In this document: in pieces, positions 45,950 through 57,737 of the stretch | Layout: each line of letters begins with the position of its first letter | How positions within the stretch are numbered: the stretch's first letter is position 1 | Origin: Klebsormidium nitens | Lineage: Eukaryota > Streptophyta > Klebsormidiophyceae > Klebsormidiales > Klebsormidiaceae | Length of the DNA stretch: 64,000 nucleotides | Assembly: GCA_000708835.1 (NCBI GenBank) | Contig: DF237089.1 | Location: forward strand, 113,591 to 177,590 | Reading direction: 5' to 3' | Translations under genes and position numbers: made by a program | The notes under the pieces: generated by a model | Seen by the model: only the letters and a program-made list of their open reading frames with translations | The model's database searches: none | What the model was told of the DNA's origin: nothing

Positions 45950-48900
45950 TTATCGGCTCGCTAGAACCGCCTGCAAGGGTTCTCCTGATCGTCTGTCATG
46001 TTCTCGACTCCTTCTCAATGTACATAACAACTCAACGCAGTATATCGCGCTTATCATAAGCGCAAGGCACCCGCTCAGGATCTGCAGAACTGTCGCTGAT
46101 GACGTGGCGTTTTTGAGCGACAGGCCAACAAAGGGCCCCATGATCATGCCCCCCGAGTAGAGTCCGTCGTACAAAACAACTGCGACGGCTTCGTCTTCGC
46201 TTCCCGTCAGCTTCAGTGCGCTCACAAGCCGGGGGAAAGTGGGATCCCCCATCAAGGCCATGCCAAAACCTGCAAACGAAAGGCAGTTCCGTGTCAAGGT
46301 TTGCCTTGCAGCAAATTCCTTTGTTCGAAGTTCGACACCGTCTGAAAAGATTTGGAATGTCACCTTGATTTTTGATTTGGAAAAGCGTATGCTTGTCGTC
46401 TTTTGGAGGAAATCTTGAATGCTTCATAAAAATCGTTGACTGAGAGCTTCGATGGGTCCAAGGCTGTCCTTTCATGTTTTGAAACACAAATCTTCAGTCC
46501 TTCGTAGACTGCGTCTAAATGTAGATATCGGTACAAGAGGCAGTCTCTCCTCAGGCCCAGACATTGGGCAGGGCTCAAAGCCTTCTGGCAGAATCTGCGT
46601 TCCTACCCTCTCGATTCTCTTGACAACAACAATGCAAAGCTCTGAATTTATGCATTAAAATCTCTGAAAGTAAGAAGCAACGGTAACTTCTTCTCGGCGT
46701 GGCGCACTTTCTCCCCGTCTCGACCATTGAGACTGGTTCTGATGCGTAGGTGGTTACCGCAGCGATCGAACTTAACTCTGCGTCAGGAGAGAATCTCCCC
46801 GTCCAAAAGTTTCCCCGCCCAGGAGTTTCAAACAGGTATTTTTCCAACTAGGTGCGCCCCGCTTGTCTTATCGCCGGGTACAACGAAAAGCATGATTGGT
46901 AAGCAGGTTCGGCTTACCAACGGGAAGCATCACCAGCATTTGTGCCCAGAGCGCACAAAGCGCGGGCATGGCCATCACCGGCAGAACCGCCCCCATGGCA
47001 GCCGCCCCGAGAACCATAGTGTGAATATCCCCCACGGCGCCGATCATCCACGTGGTCGCCCAGTACGAAAACCAGCGTACGCGAGCGCGAGCGCGCCGAA
47101 GACGAGACCGGTCTCAGCGGCCGACACGTGGCAGGTGTCCTTCAGGAACAGCGGGACGACCGTGTCGAAGGCGCCCATAAGCAGCGCTTCCGCAAAGATA
47201 ACTAGAATGGCGGGAAACGCGTGCGCGCTCAGCAGCACGAGTCCCACTAGTGACCAAAAAACGGAGGGGGGCCGACCGCTGGGCTCCCCTTTAACTAAGT
47301 TTTCGCGGCTGATCTCTGGCGACTCGACTACTATTTGGGTTCTGCCCTGCTTTTCTTCGGGTACACTATCCTTGGTCAAAGTAGCTGAGGTTCTGGATAA
47401 CGCATTTGAGCGCCCAAAAATTCCCTTTGTTCCGCCGCTCGCGGAGTCATCACTCTGCTCGCTGCTACAGTAGCCGGAATAATCGCCGCCGGAATCGCTA
47501 TCGCTGGTGCTTTCTTCCTGCTCGCCGCCTTCTGCAAACGCCCCCAGCGCTGCGCCCTCCATGCGCTCGTTGCAAGGTTCCGGAATAGCAGCTGGTGTCA
47601 AGCCCAGCTGGACGTCCCTTTCTGGTGCTGCTTGACACTCCCCAAGCGCTTTCGCCCCAGTTTGAAGACCCTCGCTCTCGCCCGAATCCGACTTTTCTGG
47701 CCGTCCGTTCACACCGCCACTAATTTCGAACTTGGCTGCCGACCCTTCGATGCAAGTGCTCGGTTGCACCTCCGGGTTTCGGCCCAAACCCTGTTTCTCC
47801 TCCGCTCTGAATCCCAGTTCGCAGTCAACGGGTTCACTAGTACCTTCCCCAACGATCGCATCCGTCGGGAGAATGCGACCGCCGATCACCCACTTTACCA
47901 CGTGGCTTGAGCTAAGCAGCAGGATCAGCCCCAGGGTCGCTGACGTCAGCAGGCCGATAATAAAAAAAGGCAGCCACGCTTTGACCAGCCCGTATAGAAG
48001 GGGGACGAGAAACGGTCCGAAAACGTACCCCAACGATTGGGCCGCGAATAGCAGACCCACGCCCTGCATCAACCCATCCGCTTCGCCACCAGTAGCCTGC
48101 GTTCTTTCTGAGAAACGGTCAAATTCCGTTGCAACCCGCTCTCTGGATTACAAGGAGCAATCCTTGCTTGCTTGTCATCGGTTTCCGACTCACTTTCATC
48201 AACCTCCGAGGCGTCTTGTGGAGAGATCAGGGCGAGCACCTTGAACGGGTCAACGAAGCTGCTGGGCGGGTTAACCGGGAGGTTAGGCTTGACCGAGGTG
48301 AGGGTTCTGGGAACCCCGAATTCTGCCGGTGCCGCTGCAGCAACAGGAGACGTATGCCTCCGGTTCAGCCATTCCGGCGACCAAGAATCCGCGGCCGGAC
48401 TCGTCTCGTCGCCGGATTCGGGCGCCTGAATGACGTCAGCCTGACGGCGCGCTCTGACAGCGCGGTTGGGATTTAGAGCAGCCGTTCGGACAAGTTCGAG
48501 CGCGCGGATCGACTGCCTTCCGCCCACAATGACGCTCGCGCTCCGCAGCGCCGTCAAGATTCCGGCGTCGCCACTGTTCCGGCGGAACGAGCTGCCGTAG
48601 TTCGTTGCAAGGGCACGCCGTGAGAGCGCGCGCCGCAGAACTTTCGGATGGGGGGTGGCGACTTGGGCTTGCTCTAGAGCTGGCTCCTTTCCCCCCTCTT
48701 GCGACGATCTCGCCCCTCCTTCATACCCAGAGCTCTGAAGCTTCGTAACCATGGCTAGTGCCGCGGCAAACAGGAACTCGGCACTGGCCCCCATCAAAAC
48801 CAGCGCCCCGTAGAGCTGCCATAGGCTATGGTTGAGCCCGAGCAGCGCGCATGACACCAGAAGCGCGGTGAGACCCATTGTAAGCACGGGCAGGTGACCA

Positions 48901-49112
48901 GTGTTAAGCAGAAGAAACGTCGACGGAAGCATTGCCGCGAGGGTTGCGCCGTAACCCACCGCTATCAGGTTTGCGACGGTTTGCTCTGAGCCCCCGAAGT
49001 GGGCAACTAGATATGGCAGGAGGGGGACTATAGCTCCGGCGATCATGGCGTCAAGGAAAAGGCCCGTGCTGACCAGGCCCCGGAGAACGGGGGCCAACCG
49101 GGGGGGCACCAT
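45950..49112 (-). pseudogene. MFS transporter paralogue with two frameshifts
   Basis: Exon 1 spans 49112-46918, exon 2 46269-45950. It is the same two-exon gene as the copy at 52143-55449: STGLFLDAMIAGAIVPLLPY, SEQTVANLIAVGYGATLAAM, GVGLLFAAQSLGYVFGPF, FGMALMGDPTFPRLV and LYSGGMIMGPFVG are all present. The frame breaks twice by one base relative to the paralogue: in the first loop near 48070-48120 (leaving a TGA at 48069-48071) and after LALAYAG near 47080. Exon 1 is 2,195 nt; adding the two missing bases restores the phase of the paralogue. Outside these points the frame stays open for over 700 codons, so the loss is recent or reflects assembly errors. Confidence 0.75.
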
Positions 49113-52100
49113 GGTCACTGCAACGACGAGAAGAAATCTCTCACCGGGTGTTCGCTTGGCGCGCACCGCACTTTCAACGCATTTCTGATTGACTTTAGGT
49201 TCATTGCAGTCGTGAAAAGTGTCCATCTGCCGCCCTTTCTCTACGTGGTTCGCTGATTCGAGCTGAGGAATACAAACGCTGAGCGACAAATCTCAGCAAA
49301 CCTTGTTGCCTAGTTGCAAGTTTATCCGATAGAAAAGGTGCCTGAACACGTGATGATGATATCCACCGCAAATATTGTGCACACTACTAGGGGCTTGACA
49401 GGTTTTGAACGGCAAAGGTGCTTTGGTTTACCTGCAGATGTTCCCCACCCAGCGTGCTACCACTTCCGCCCACAAGCTGTCCAGCACGTTCTTTTCAAAC
49501 CCCGTTCTAACAGCAAAAGCAAAAGTTCCAGTGCCATTGCTGAGGGGAATTTCATGGCATTCCAAAGTTGGCCTGCCACTCGTTCTGAGAAGAGAAATGG
49601 ATGGGCTAATATGTGAAGACCCGCCAGAAGTTCCATAAGCTGAAAGCCTTTTTATGTACTCACATTTCTTGTATTAGCAATGGCTTCCGACCTTCTTATC
49701 TGCCACACTGGTCCCTGCAGGTGCACCACAGCATCGGTGAGGGATGCTGAGGCTTGCGAGCCGTATATTACAACGAGGCGACTAAATCTGCATTGCGGGT
49801 CGCTCAGCATGTTACGTAGCCCCCCGCACTGAGGGTTGACAACCGGATTCTGGTGCCATCCCTCGCTCTGGTGCTTGACATGACTTCGTGGGAAGTCGCT
49901 TGAGTCACATCCTTCGAATATCCCCCAACAACCGGGGTTCTCCAGTTCCCTCTGATCGAACGCAATCTCCATAGTGACGGTGAACTAAATACTGACGCCG
50001 GATCAGACTCAAGCCTTCTTGAAAGACGGCTATAATGCAGCAGCCTCCGTGTTGTCTAAGCTCGTAGGATGCTTCGACTCAGAAACATCTGAGAATCCAA
50101 GCAAAGTATCTAAGGATCCAGATCAAGCGCCGATTCAGTCGACGGTCCGGCTCCACTTCTCCTCTGTCAACTTGAGCAGTAATGCAGACTCTAGATACCA
50201 AATGTTATTCCAGCCTTCTGTCATTACAACTTACAAGCTTTCAAGCGCCGACTGTGATCGTGCATCAAATCCTACTCTATCGTATCAGATCAGGGGTCGG
50301 ATTGGAGTGAAAGACAATATCGTGATCTGACATGATTGATTCTAGGACCGGAATAGGCTGACTCAATGATCATATCGAAATTGAGAACGTGTGCAATCAT
50401 TGAATAGATAGCGTACACAAAAGGCAGACCTGTATTCTGGTCGAGGCCACTTGCTTCTGGAACTCAAAGATATTTTTAGTTTCAGCGTTGACCAGAGCCA
50501 TCATTGTTGAGCAGATACAGATCTGAAATGGAGTGACGCAACTATTGGAACCCGGCTTTGATACGCTGCAAGGTGGCCCACCATTTCGGATTAAACTAAA
50601 CGAATGCCAGATCTTCTTGACCAAATCACAATCCCGGACAGCATTCGCAGGCTGGTCAACGTTGCCCTTTTGCCCTTTCGTCAGACGGAAGTAGGACGGA
50701 AATAATGCCGGGACCTCGAAATAACCGGGAGTCGGATATCTACAGTCTGAACCATGCTGATTGATGATCGCACAGAGGTTGGATGCTATGTGCAAAGAGA
50801 GTCAATTGCAGGCGGGGTCCGTCAGGCACTGTCATGACTCGCTGCACGTCTGAAGCTTATTGATAACTCGCAGTGCATGATCCGGTACCCTATGGCACAC
50901 CGAAAAGTGCGGTAAATCTGTGTGTCAGATAAAGCCAGCCAGGGCCGAGGCCGGGGCCCCGCCGCCGACTTGGTAAGCTACCTAGCTATAGCCTACACTG
51001 CTACAGCCTGGGTGTGACGGTACGGTCACACTTCCCGGCCGACGATTGGAATCCTACCGACCTTCGCGCGCGCGCGTAGCTTTCAATGATTGCCATCGAC
51101 CCAGACCACGTGGCAGAAACCATTTCCTTTCAACACAGACCGTCCGATAAAGGGTGATCGTAACCCGGGGTTTGCCCGTTCCAACTATGTTCGAGCTACG
51201 GTGCTACGAGCTGGTCAGGAAAGGGTCAGGAATTCAGAATCAAAGGAAGGATCAAAGTGGTTGAAGTAGGTTCTCGCTCGTGGTTCACCACCGACTTCAA
51301 TTTAACAAGCACTGCCGCCTCAGACGCACGCTTACCCGGCAGCCGCAAAACAGTATTGTTTGTCATCATGTGCACTAAAGGAGCACAGAAGAGGATCCTT
51401 GGAAACAAAACCAAGCTTTCAAGCTGTCTGGTACAAGTATGGAATTGGTTTTATCATCATCACGCTCAATTCAATGGTGCTGCGCGCTGGCTTGCCAAGC
51501 ATTCCGAAGTATTTGAAGGGCCTTTGCGCATGCAACGATCCGCTTGATTAAATTCGAGGGGTCCGGAACCAGTGCATGTGCGGAAGCCTCATCAGTAGCT
51601 TAAGAACTCGAAGGTCTTAAAAGAAGAGAAACCTTGACGATTGATCATTCATCTTAATATTTTCAAACAGCCGCCGTGCATTTTGGACGTCGGAGTCAGC
51701 AACCGCAGTACTGTGACAAACCACCGCTTTTTGGGGCTTATAACTAGGCTGCCACTCGCTCGATTCTGACTGACTTAACGGTTTGAAACTAAATTGAAAC
51801 TAAGATGAGCTCTTAGGACTTCATCGGATTATGAAGGGGCCGTCTGGTCAAGGTTGGCAAATAGATTCAGGAGTAGGACGTGCCCTAGGTAACAACTCCA
51901 GGATACCTGCTGCCATAAAAGGCACTTGTGAGACAACATGGCTTCGGCGCACTCCACGTACTGATAAGAGAAATCAGAACGGGGGCATCGGAAATATTGT
52001 AGGTAGCACCGAGTGTTTGAGGTCATGCAACCCTTGTTTTGAATGAGTCTACGACCTCAGATTAGATTTCTAGCAACATGCGAAGCGCGCATTTCAACTG

Positions 52101-52142
52101 TGAACCGATCCGAGTTTGTCGAACCTCGAGCCCTTCAGAGTG
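49113..52142. other. Intergenic region between the tandem MFS copies
   Basis: About 3 kb without a recognisable gene. It must hold the promoter and probable 5' untranslated exon of the first copy. A 107-codon minus frame with ATG at 49972 and a possible GTGAGT donor was noted but could not be tied to a family. Confidence 0.4.
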
Positions 52143-55100
52143 TCATTCAGCATTCGCCTCCTCAGGGGCGCTCGTGCTACTTTGCCGTTTTATTCCTCCC
52201 TTCTCGGACTCGGTCCCTCTCCCTCTACTCAAGAACTCGACAACGTAGATCGCGCCCACTACAAGCGCCAGGAATCCGCTCAGGATCTGCAAGACTGTCG
52301 CCGATGACGTGGCATTCTTAAGTGACAGGCCGATGAAAGGCCCTACGATCATTCCCCCCGAGTAGAGAGCGTCATAAAAAATGACTGCAACCCCGTCGTC
52401 TTGACTTCCCCGAAGATTAAGGGCGCCCACGAGCCGGGGGAAAGTGGGACCCCCCATGAGCGCCATCCCAAAACCTGCCAGGGCAGAGATTCTCTTTGAG
52501 TAGGAGTATTTGGTCATGTCTTTGTGTTAGCTGCTTCCTCGTTTGAGCGTTTGCAGCAAAAGGCTGATTCTCGAGCGCACCCTTGATTGATGATCGGCTG
52601 CTCTTCAAGACCGGATAAGGAAAGATGAAAATATTCGAGTCAATTTCTATTTGAAGAAGCTCACAGACATCCTGCATTTGTGAAACCGTTGCACAGTATT
52701 CTTCATAAGTTCACAAATCACCCCCCCTCACTCGCTTTTCAGGAGGTATCGAGAACCACTCCGCAGGACGCTTGCTTTGCTTCTAGGTCTGAGGTATTAT
52801 GCAGAGTGACGTAACTTCTGGGAAAGCCCCTCGTTAATGTTTCATCCCTTTCGTCCGCAGAATCCACTGTCTGGCTCGAACACGCTGCCAGTGACGCTTG
52901 CAAACAATCACATTTCTCGTCAAAACAACGCCAGAGAAGCAGAGATCAGATTCGGAGTTGGATTAGGAGGACGTACCAATGGGGATTATCACCAGCATCT
53001 GAGCCCAGAGCGCGCACAGCTCGCGCATAGCCATCACCGGCATGACCACCCCCATGGCAACCGCCCCGAGAACCATGGTGTGAATATCCCCCACCCTCCC
53101 CACCAGCCACGTGGTCAGCCAGTACGCCGCGCCCGCGTACGCGAGCGCAAGCGCGCCAAAGATGAGCCCGCTCTCAGCGGCCGACACGTGGCAGGTGTCC
53201 AGGAGAAACAGCGGGATAACGGTGTCCACGGCGCCCATTACCACCGCCTCTGCGAAGACGACTAGGATGGCGGGGAAAGCGTGGGCGCTCAATAGGAGAC
53301 CGGCGACGGAACGGAGGACCGAGGGGGTTCTGCCTTTGGCCCCGGGTTTAGGAGACGGGTTAGTGCCCGCCAGCGCTCCGTTTGAGGCTTGGGAGCTAAA
53401 CCCGGGCTTTGATTCGGTTGCGCTTTCCGCTTCCCGCAAACGGCACAGAAGGTGAGGATCAGGGAGCGCCTCGGAAAGTTCTACCAGCGGACTTGGGCTC
53501 GAGTCGACATCAGATCCTCTCGGAAACGAAGAATTTGAGTCCCTGAAAGAGCCGCTGTCTCTACGCTGTCTCGTGGACGACGACTCGACTCCAGGCGAGC
53601 CCTTTTCTTCGTGGTACGATTCTGGCAACACGCGCTGCGTCACGTGCTTCTCGCGCTTGCGCCTGGAGCTTTGGATGGCAGCTGGTGTTAGGGCCGGCGC
53701 CGCGCTCTTGCCCGGGGTGTCTTGACACTCTCTAGAGACTTCGCCTCCGTTGAGCTTTTCATTGCTTTCGGCACAACCTCCGGTTGCAGGCCCCTCAACA
53801 CAAGCTCTCACTTGGACCTCCCGGTTCCCTTCTACACCTGTGCTTCTCTCCTCCTTTTCGACCCGTTCCCGAACGTTCGTGTCAACTTCTTTTGAACCAA
53901 AGCTCCCTCGCAGCTTGCTCAGACCCAAAATCTTCTCCGATCTGCCTTTGAGACCTCCGAGCATTTCCCCTGCACTAGTCTCATCAACGTCGCCCACTTG
54001 CCTCTCTCTGCTACTGCCCACGACTTCTGTGACGTCACGATCGTCAAGGTGGCTGACATCAACATTCACATCTTGTTTGTCGCCGGCACCTGCGACTTGG
54101 ATTGAAGCGCTTTGATCGCTCCCGTCACCAACCCTCTCGCATGCATCCGGCGCCCTGAGAATATCTTCCTCCGTGCCTCTCCCCGAATCCCCGGTCTCCT
54201 TTCCCGCGTCCCCAGTCCAACACGCCACCCATCGTTCCACACGGTCTGAGCTCAGCAGCAGAATCAGCGCCAGGATTGCTGCCGTCATAAGGCCGATGAT
54301 CAGGAAGGGCAGCCACGCGTCGACCAGACCGTACAGAATTGGGACGATGAACGGTCCGAAAACGTAGCCCATCGATTGGGCCGCAAACAGCAGACCCACA
54401 CCTTGGACCAACCCCGTCGACCCACTAGCCGAAGGCGTTCTGTCCTGCTTCTCTTTCTGCGTTTCTCGCTCTTGCTCTTGAGACCCCGTTTCGGGTGCAC
54501 AATCCGGCCTTTCCGTTCCGCTCCTTGCACTTTCTGACGGCTCAACAACCGTGCTCGAAAGTCTCTGCTCGACACGTAAAGGAACCAGAACGAGCGACGT
54601 GTTTGCAGCGGGAATGCCACCGAAAGTGGGCTTAGGGCCAACTAGGGATAGGGTCACCGGAACCGAGGGCTTTTCCGGTGGCTTCGGAAGAACCGGGGAG
54701 GTGTGCCTCCGGTCTAGTTCCGAAGGCGACCGCGGACTGGCGGGCGCACTCAGAGCGACGCCGGCTGATCCCCCCCGGGCGAATTGACCCCCCGTATACT
54801 TTCCGGAAACCGGTCCCACAGTAGCCGTCCGAAGGATGTCACTTCTTCCCAGAGTGAAGCTCAAACTGCGCAGAAGGTTCGACACCTCAGCTGCGCCACC
54901 CATCTCCCGGCCTATGAACCCGTAGTTAGCCAGAAGCGCGCGCGGGGAGAGCGCGCGAGGAGAAAGCGCGAGCTGTAAAACTTGCCACGGGGGTGCCGCT
55001 TGGGCTCCCTCCTCAGCTGTCTCCTCACCCCCTCCTTGCGAGGCTTCTGCTTGCGCTGCCCCCCCGGACTTGTGAAGTTTTGTGACCATGGCTAGTGCCG

Positions 55101-55449
55101 CCGCAAATATGAATTCGGAACTGACCCCCGTCAGAACCATCGCCCCGTAAAGCTGCCATAGGCTATAGTTGAGCCCGAGCAGGGCGCATGACACCAAAAG
55201 CGCGACGAGGCCCATTGCGAGCATGGGCAGGTGGCCGGTGTTAAGCAGCAGGATCGTCGAAGGGAGCATCGCGGCGAGGGTTGCGCCGTAACCCACTGCT
55301 AACAGGTTAGCGACGGTTTGCTCGGAACCCCGGAAGCGGACAACTAGGTACGGGAGAAGGGGAGTGATGGCGCCGGACGTCATAGCGTCCAGAAAGAGGC
55401 CCGTGCTGATGAGGCTCTGGACAACCGGGACCAATCGGGGCGACACCAT
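52143..55449 (-). CDS. MFS transporter with two oversized loops (DHA1/VMAT-like)
   Basis: Exon 1 55449-52977 and exon 2 52474-52143 join in phase 1 (ATT G|GT TTT), giving 934 residues. Twelve hydrophobic segments are visible: four in residues ~10-130 (GLFLDAMTSGAITPLLPYL, GYGATLAAMLPSTILLL), two around GVGLLFAAQSMGYVFGPF, and six in the C-terminal third ending LYSGGMIVGPFIGLSLKN. FLDAM...PLLPYL and YDALYSGGMIVGPF resemble the first and tenth-eleventh segments of drug:H+ antiporter-1/vesicular amine transporters. Two hydrophilic, Ser/Arg/Glu-rich loops of ~190 and ~330 residues interrupt the bundle; most MFS proteins are near 400-600 residues in all. An acceptor (TTTGCAG) nine bases before the ATG suggests a 5' untranslated intron. 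Substrate unknown. Confidence 0.75.
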
Positions 55450-57737
55450 GGTTGCTGCAAAGAAGGGGAACGTATTTTCAGCGGGATAAGAGATTACGAA
55501 ATCCTTCTCTGAATTGGAGTTGAATTTTTGCTTGAAAGTTGTTGAAAGTATTTCGCTTCTGACAGTCTTCGAGATGGCATACCGTTGTGTTCTGTTCAAA
55601 CCTGCTCGATGTAGCAGAGCTGGCCGAATCTAGTTGGATCTTCGAACTGAATATCTACAGGACACCACTCAAAAATAGTTTTGCACTAGGTAGTTTTGCA
55701 CTGTAAAACAGAACCCATTAGCAGGTGGGCGTTAATTCAAAAAAACCAGGTCTTGAAGAGCTTGCCAACATTTCGGTGGTCAAAGGTCCAAGGAACAACT
55801 CAGAAGCGTGCTAAATCCTGACATCAGCGGATGATTGCATGACATGAAAGAATTACGACATTGGTGGTGTAACAGAGCTACTCCATACCTTGAACTACTT
55901 CTCAAGAGCTGCAAAAACGTACACGCAGAACCTTTCGAAGTTGACGTCGCACCCTTAAGCGACAACCCTACAGCTGCTCCAGACCGTCACGTGCTCAAGG
56001 ATTAACGCTCACCTTGTTTTGGATTGAAAAAGTTCGTCAGAGGTGCTTCCAACAAGGGCCGTTCCAAATCGACTTTGCACCGTAACCAGGCCGGACACCA
56101 AAACTTGACTAGTAGCCCGAAGCGTGACAAAACGTCCGAAATTCTTATGACTGACAACAGTTGTCATGCGGGTGCTCTCTTCGCTCAGATCAGCAGATTC
56201 ACCCATGGATCAGTAGTGGGCGCATGCTGATCTGTCCACAAAGCTGTCGGCCGCAATATGCGCAGAGTACTTGCGAGGCCCAATATCCGTATCTCTTGTA
56301 CCGGATAGAGTGCACGCCGTCTGTAAACATCAATTTTAAGTGACAGGATTTTACCCCCGAGGCACGTTACTGAAAATTGATGTCTTCAGGTCGAAGACCG
56401 GTGGGCTGATATCTTGTGTTGTGAACGCTCCTTTGGTCTTGAAGCACAGATATTGCGGCTTTATGTAAAGACTGACTGACAAAGATTCCATAACCACACC
56501 TGTCTTCCAATGCAACCCGGTTGCTCTTTGGAGGTGATCAAGCGAGTTGCATATTCGTGCCTACTTTGTCCTTCAGATCGTCCGGTATACTTGACACCGC
56601 AAACCCACTTACATTAGGCTAGCCCTGTGGGTCCAATAGCTAGTACTTGACTCGACAATACCTCGAGCGCTGCAAACCCAGAAGTGACCACATAACTACC
56701 GGTTAATTAAAAAGACTTGGTCTTCAGAATGTCACCAGCTGGCTCCAACGGTCTGCAAGGGATTGGCCGGTACTGAACGTGATTTCAGCTTGACATTCTT
56801 AACGCGGTATACCAGCTAACATCCAAGTGCAATCTGCATCTCACGTCTTTGATAGTTCAATACTGGTTCAAGACCCTGAAGACCTTCCCCGCTTCTGGCA
56901 TTCTGACAAGTTGTGCACTGATCTCGCCGTCGGAAGCCTTCGACGAAGTCTTTGCGCCTGAGCAGAAATTATTACGGGATCTGATTCAGTATTAATGAGG
57001 CGTAATTCTTATTGTAGGAGGACACGTGCATGCACAAGGCATGCATGTTGAATTTGTCTGAAATCTGGATCGTCGTCGTGTACGGGCGGCGGCGGCGGTC
57101 GACTGCTCCATCGATTTATACCTGTATCCATCAAATGGCGCGCGCGGACAGTACGAACGGTCACGTGGTCTAAGGTCTAGGTCTACGTGAATAGATCGAG
57201 ACCGTTCGATTTTAATGGATCGTTACCAATTTAATTAGTTCGAACTTTTGAAGTTCAACATTGAATCCGATCGGCAGCGTGGCCGCCGCAGCCGGCCAGC
57301 GGAGGGGCCGGGGCCGCCCCGCTGCCTGCCGCGCGCGCCAAAGCCATCGTGTACGGTCAGACGAACAGTCACGGTTGTCGCTCGACGGTTGGGGGGGGGG
57401 CTCGTGGCTGGTGGGGTCATCGGAATGCTCGCGCGTTGAGCGATGAGCAGTCAGCTGACGTGAGTCCGTTAGATTGCACAGGCACTTTGAGCACGGAATG
57501 CGTCATTCCGCATAAGCAGCGCCCGCTTATGGTCGGAACCCTGGCCCCGCGGCCGCCTGACCGCGGAGCAGCGCGCGGCCGCGACTAGCTGACTAGGCCA
57601 CTGAACAAGAAGACGTCTTGCTCAAACTTGAAGAAGACGTTCAGTTTGTTCTTAATAATATCACAGAAGGAAGCGCCTGTGGCGCCTCCGGACTTAGCTC
57701 TACGCTTCTTTCAATTGTCTATTTGGCGCGAACTAGG
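55450..57737. other. Intergenic region, no gene seen
   Basis: Holds the upstream flank of the intact MFS gene and the left flank of the retroelement. A GC-rich stretch with CGG runs lies at about 57070-57590. No terminal repeat matching the right side of the element was found by eye. Confidence 0.4.

Noticed and set aside
49652-49972. 107-codon minus-strand frame with ATG and a possible GTGAGT donor
   Set aside because: No recognisable domain, no partner exon downstream and no support beyond the frame itself.
57248-57439. Arg/Pro-rich frames upstream of the retroelement
   Set aside because: They follow from a GC-rich low-complexity stretch and occur in several frames at once.
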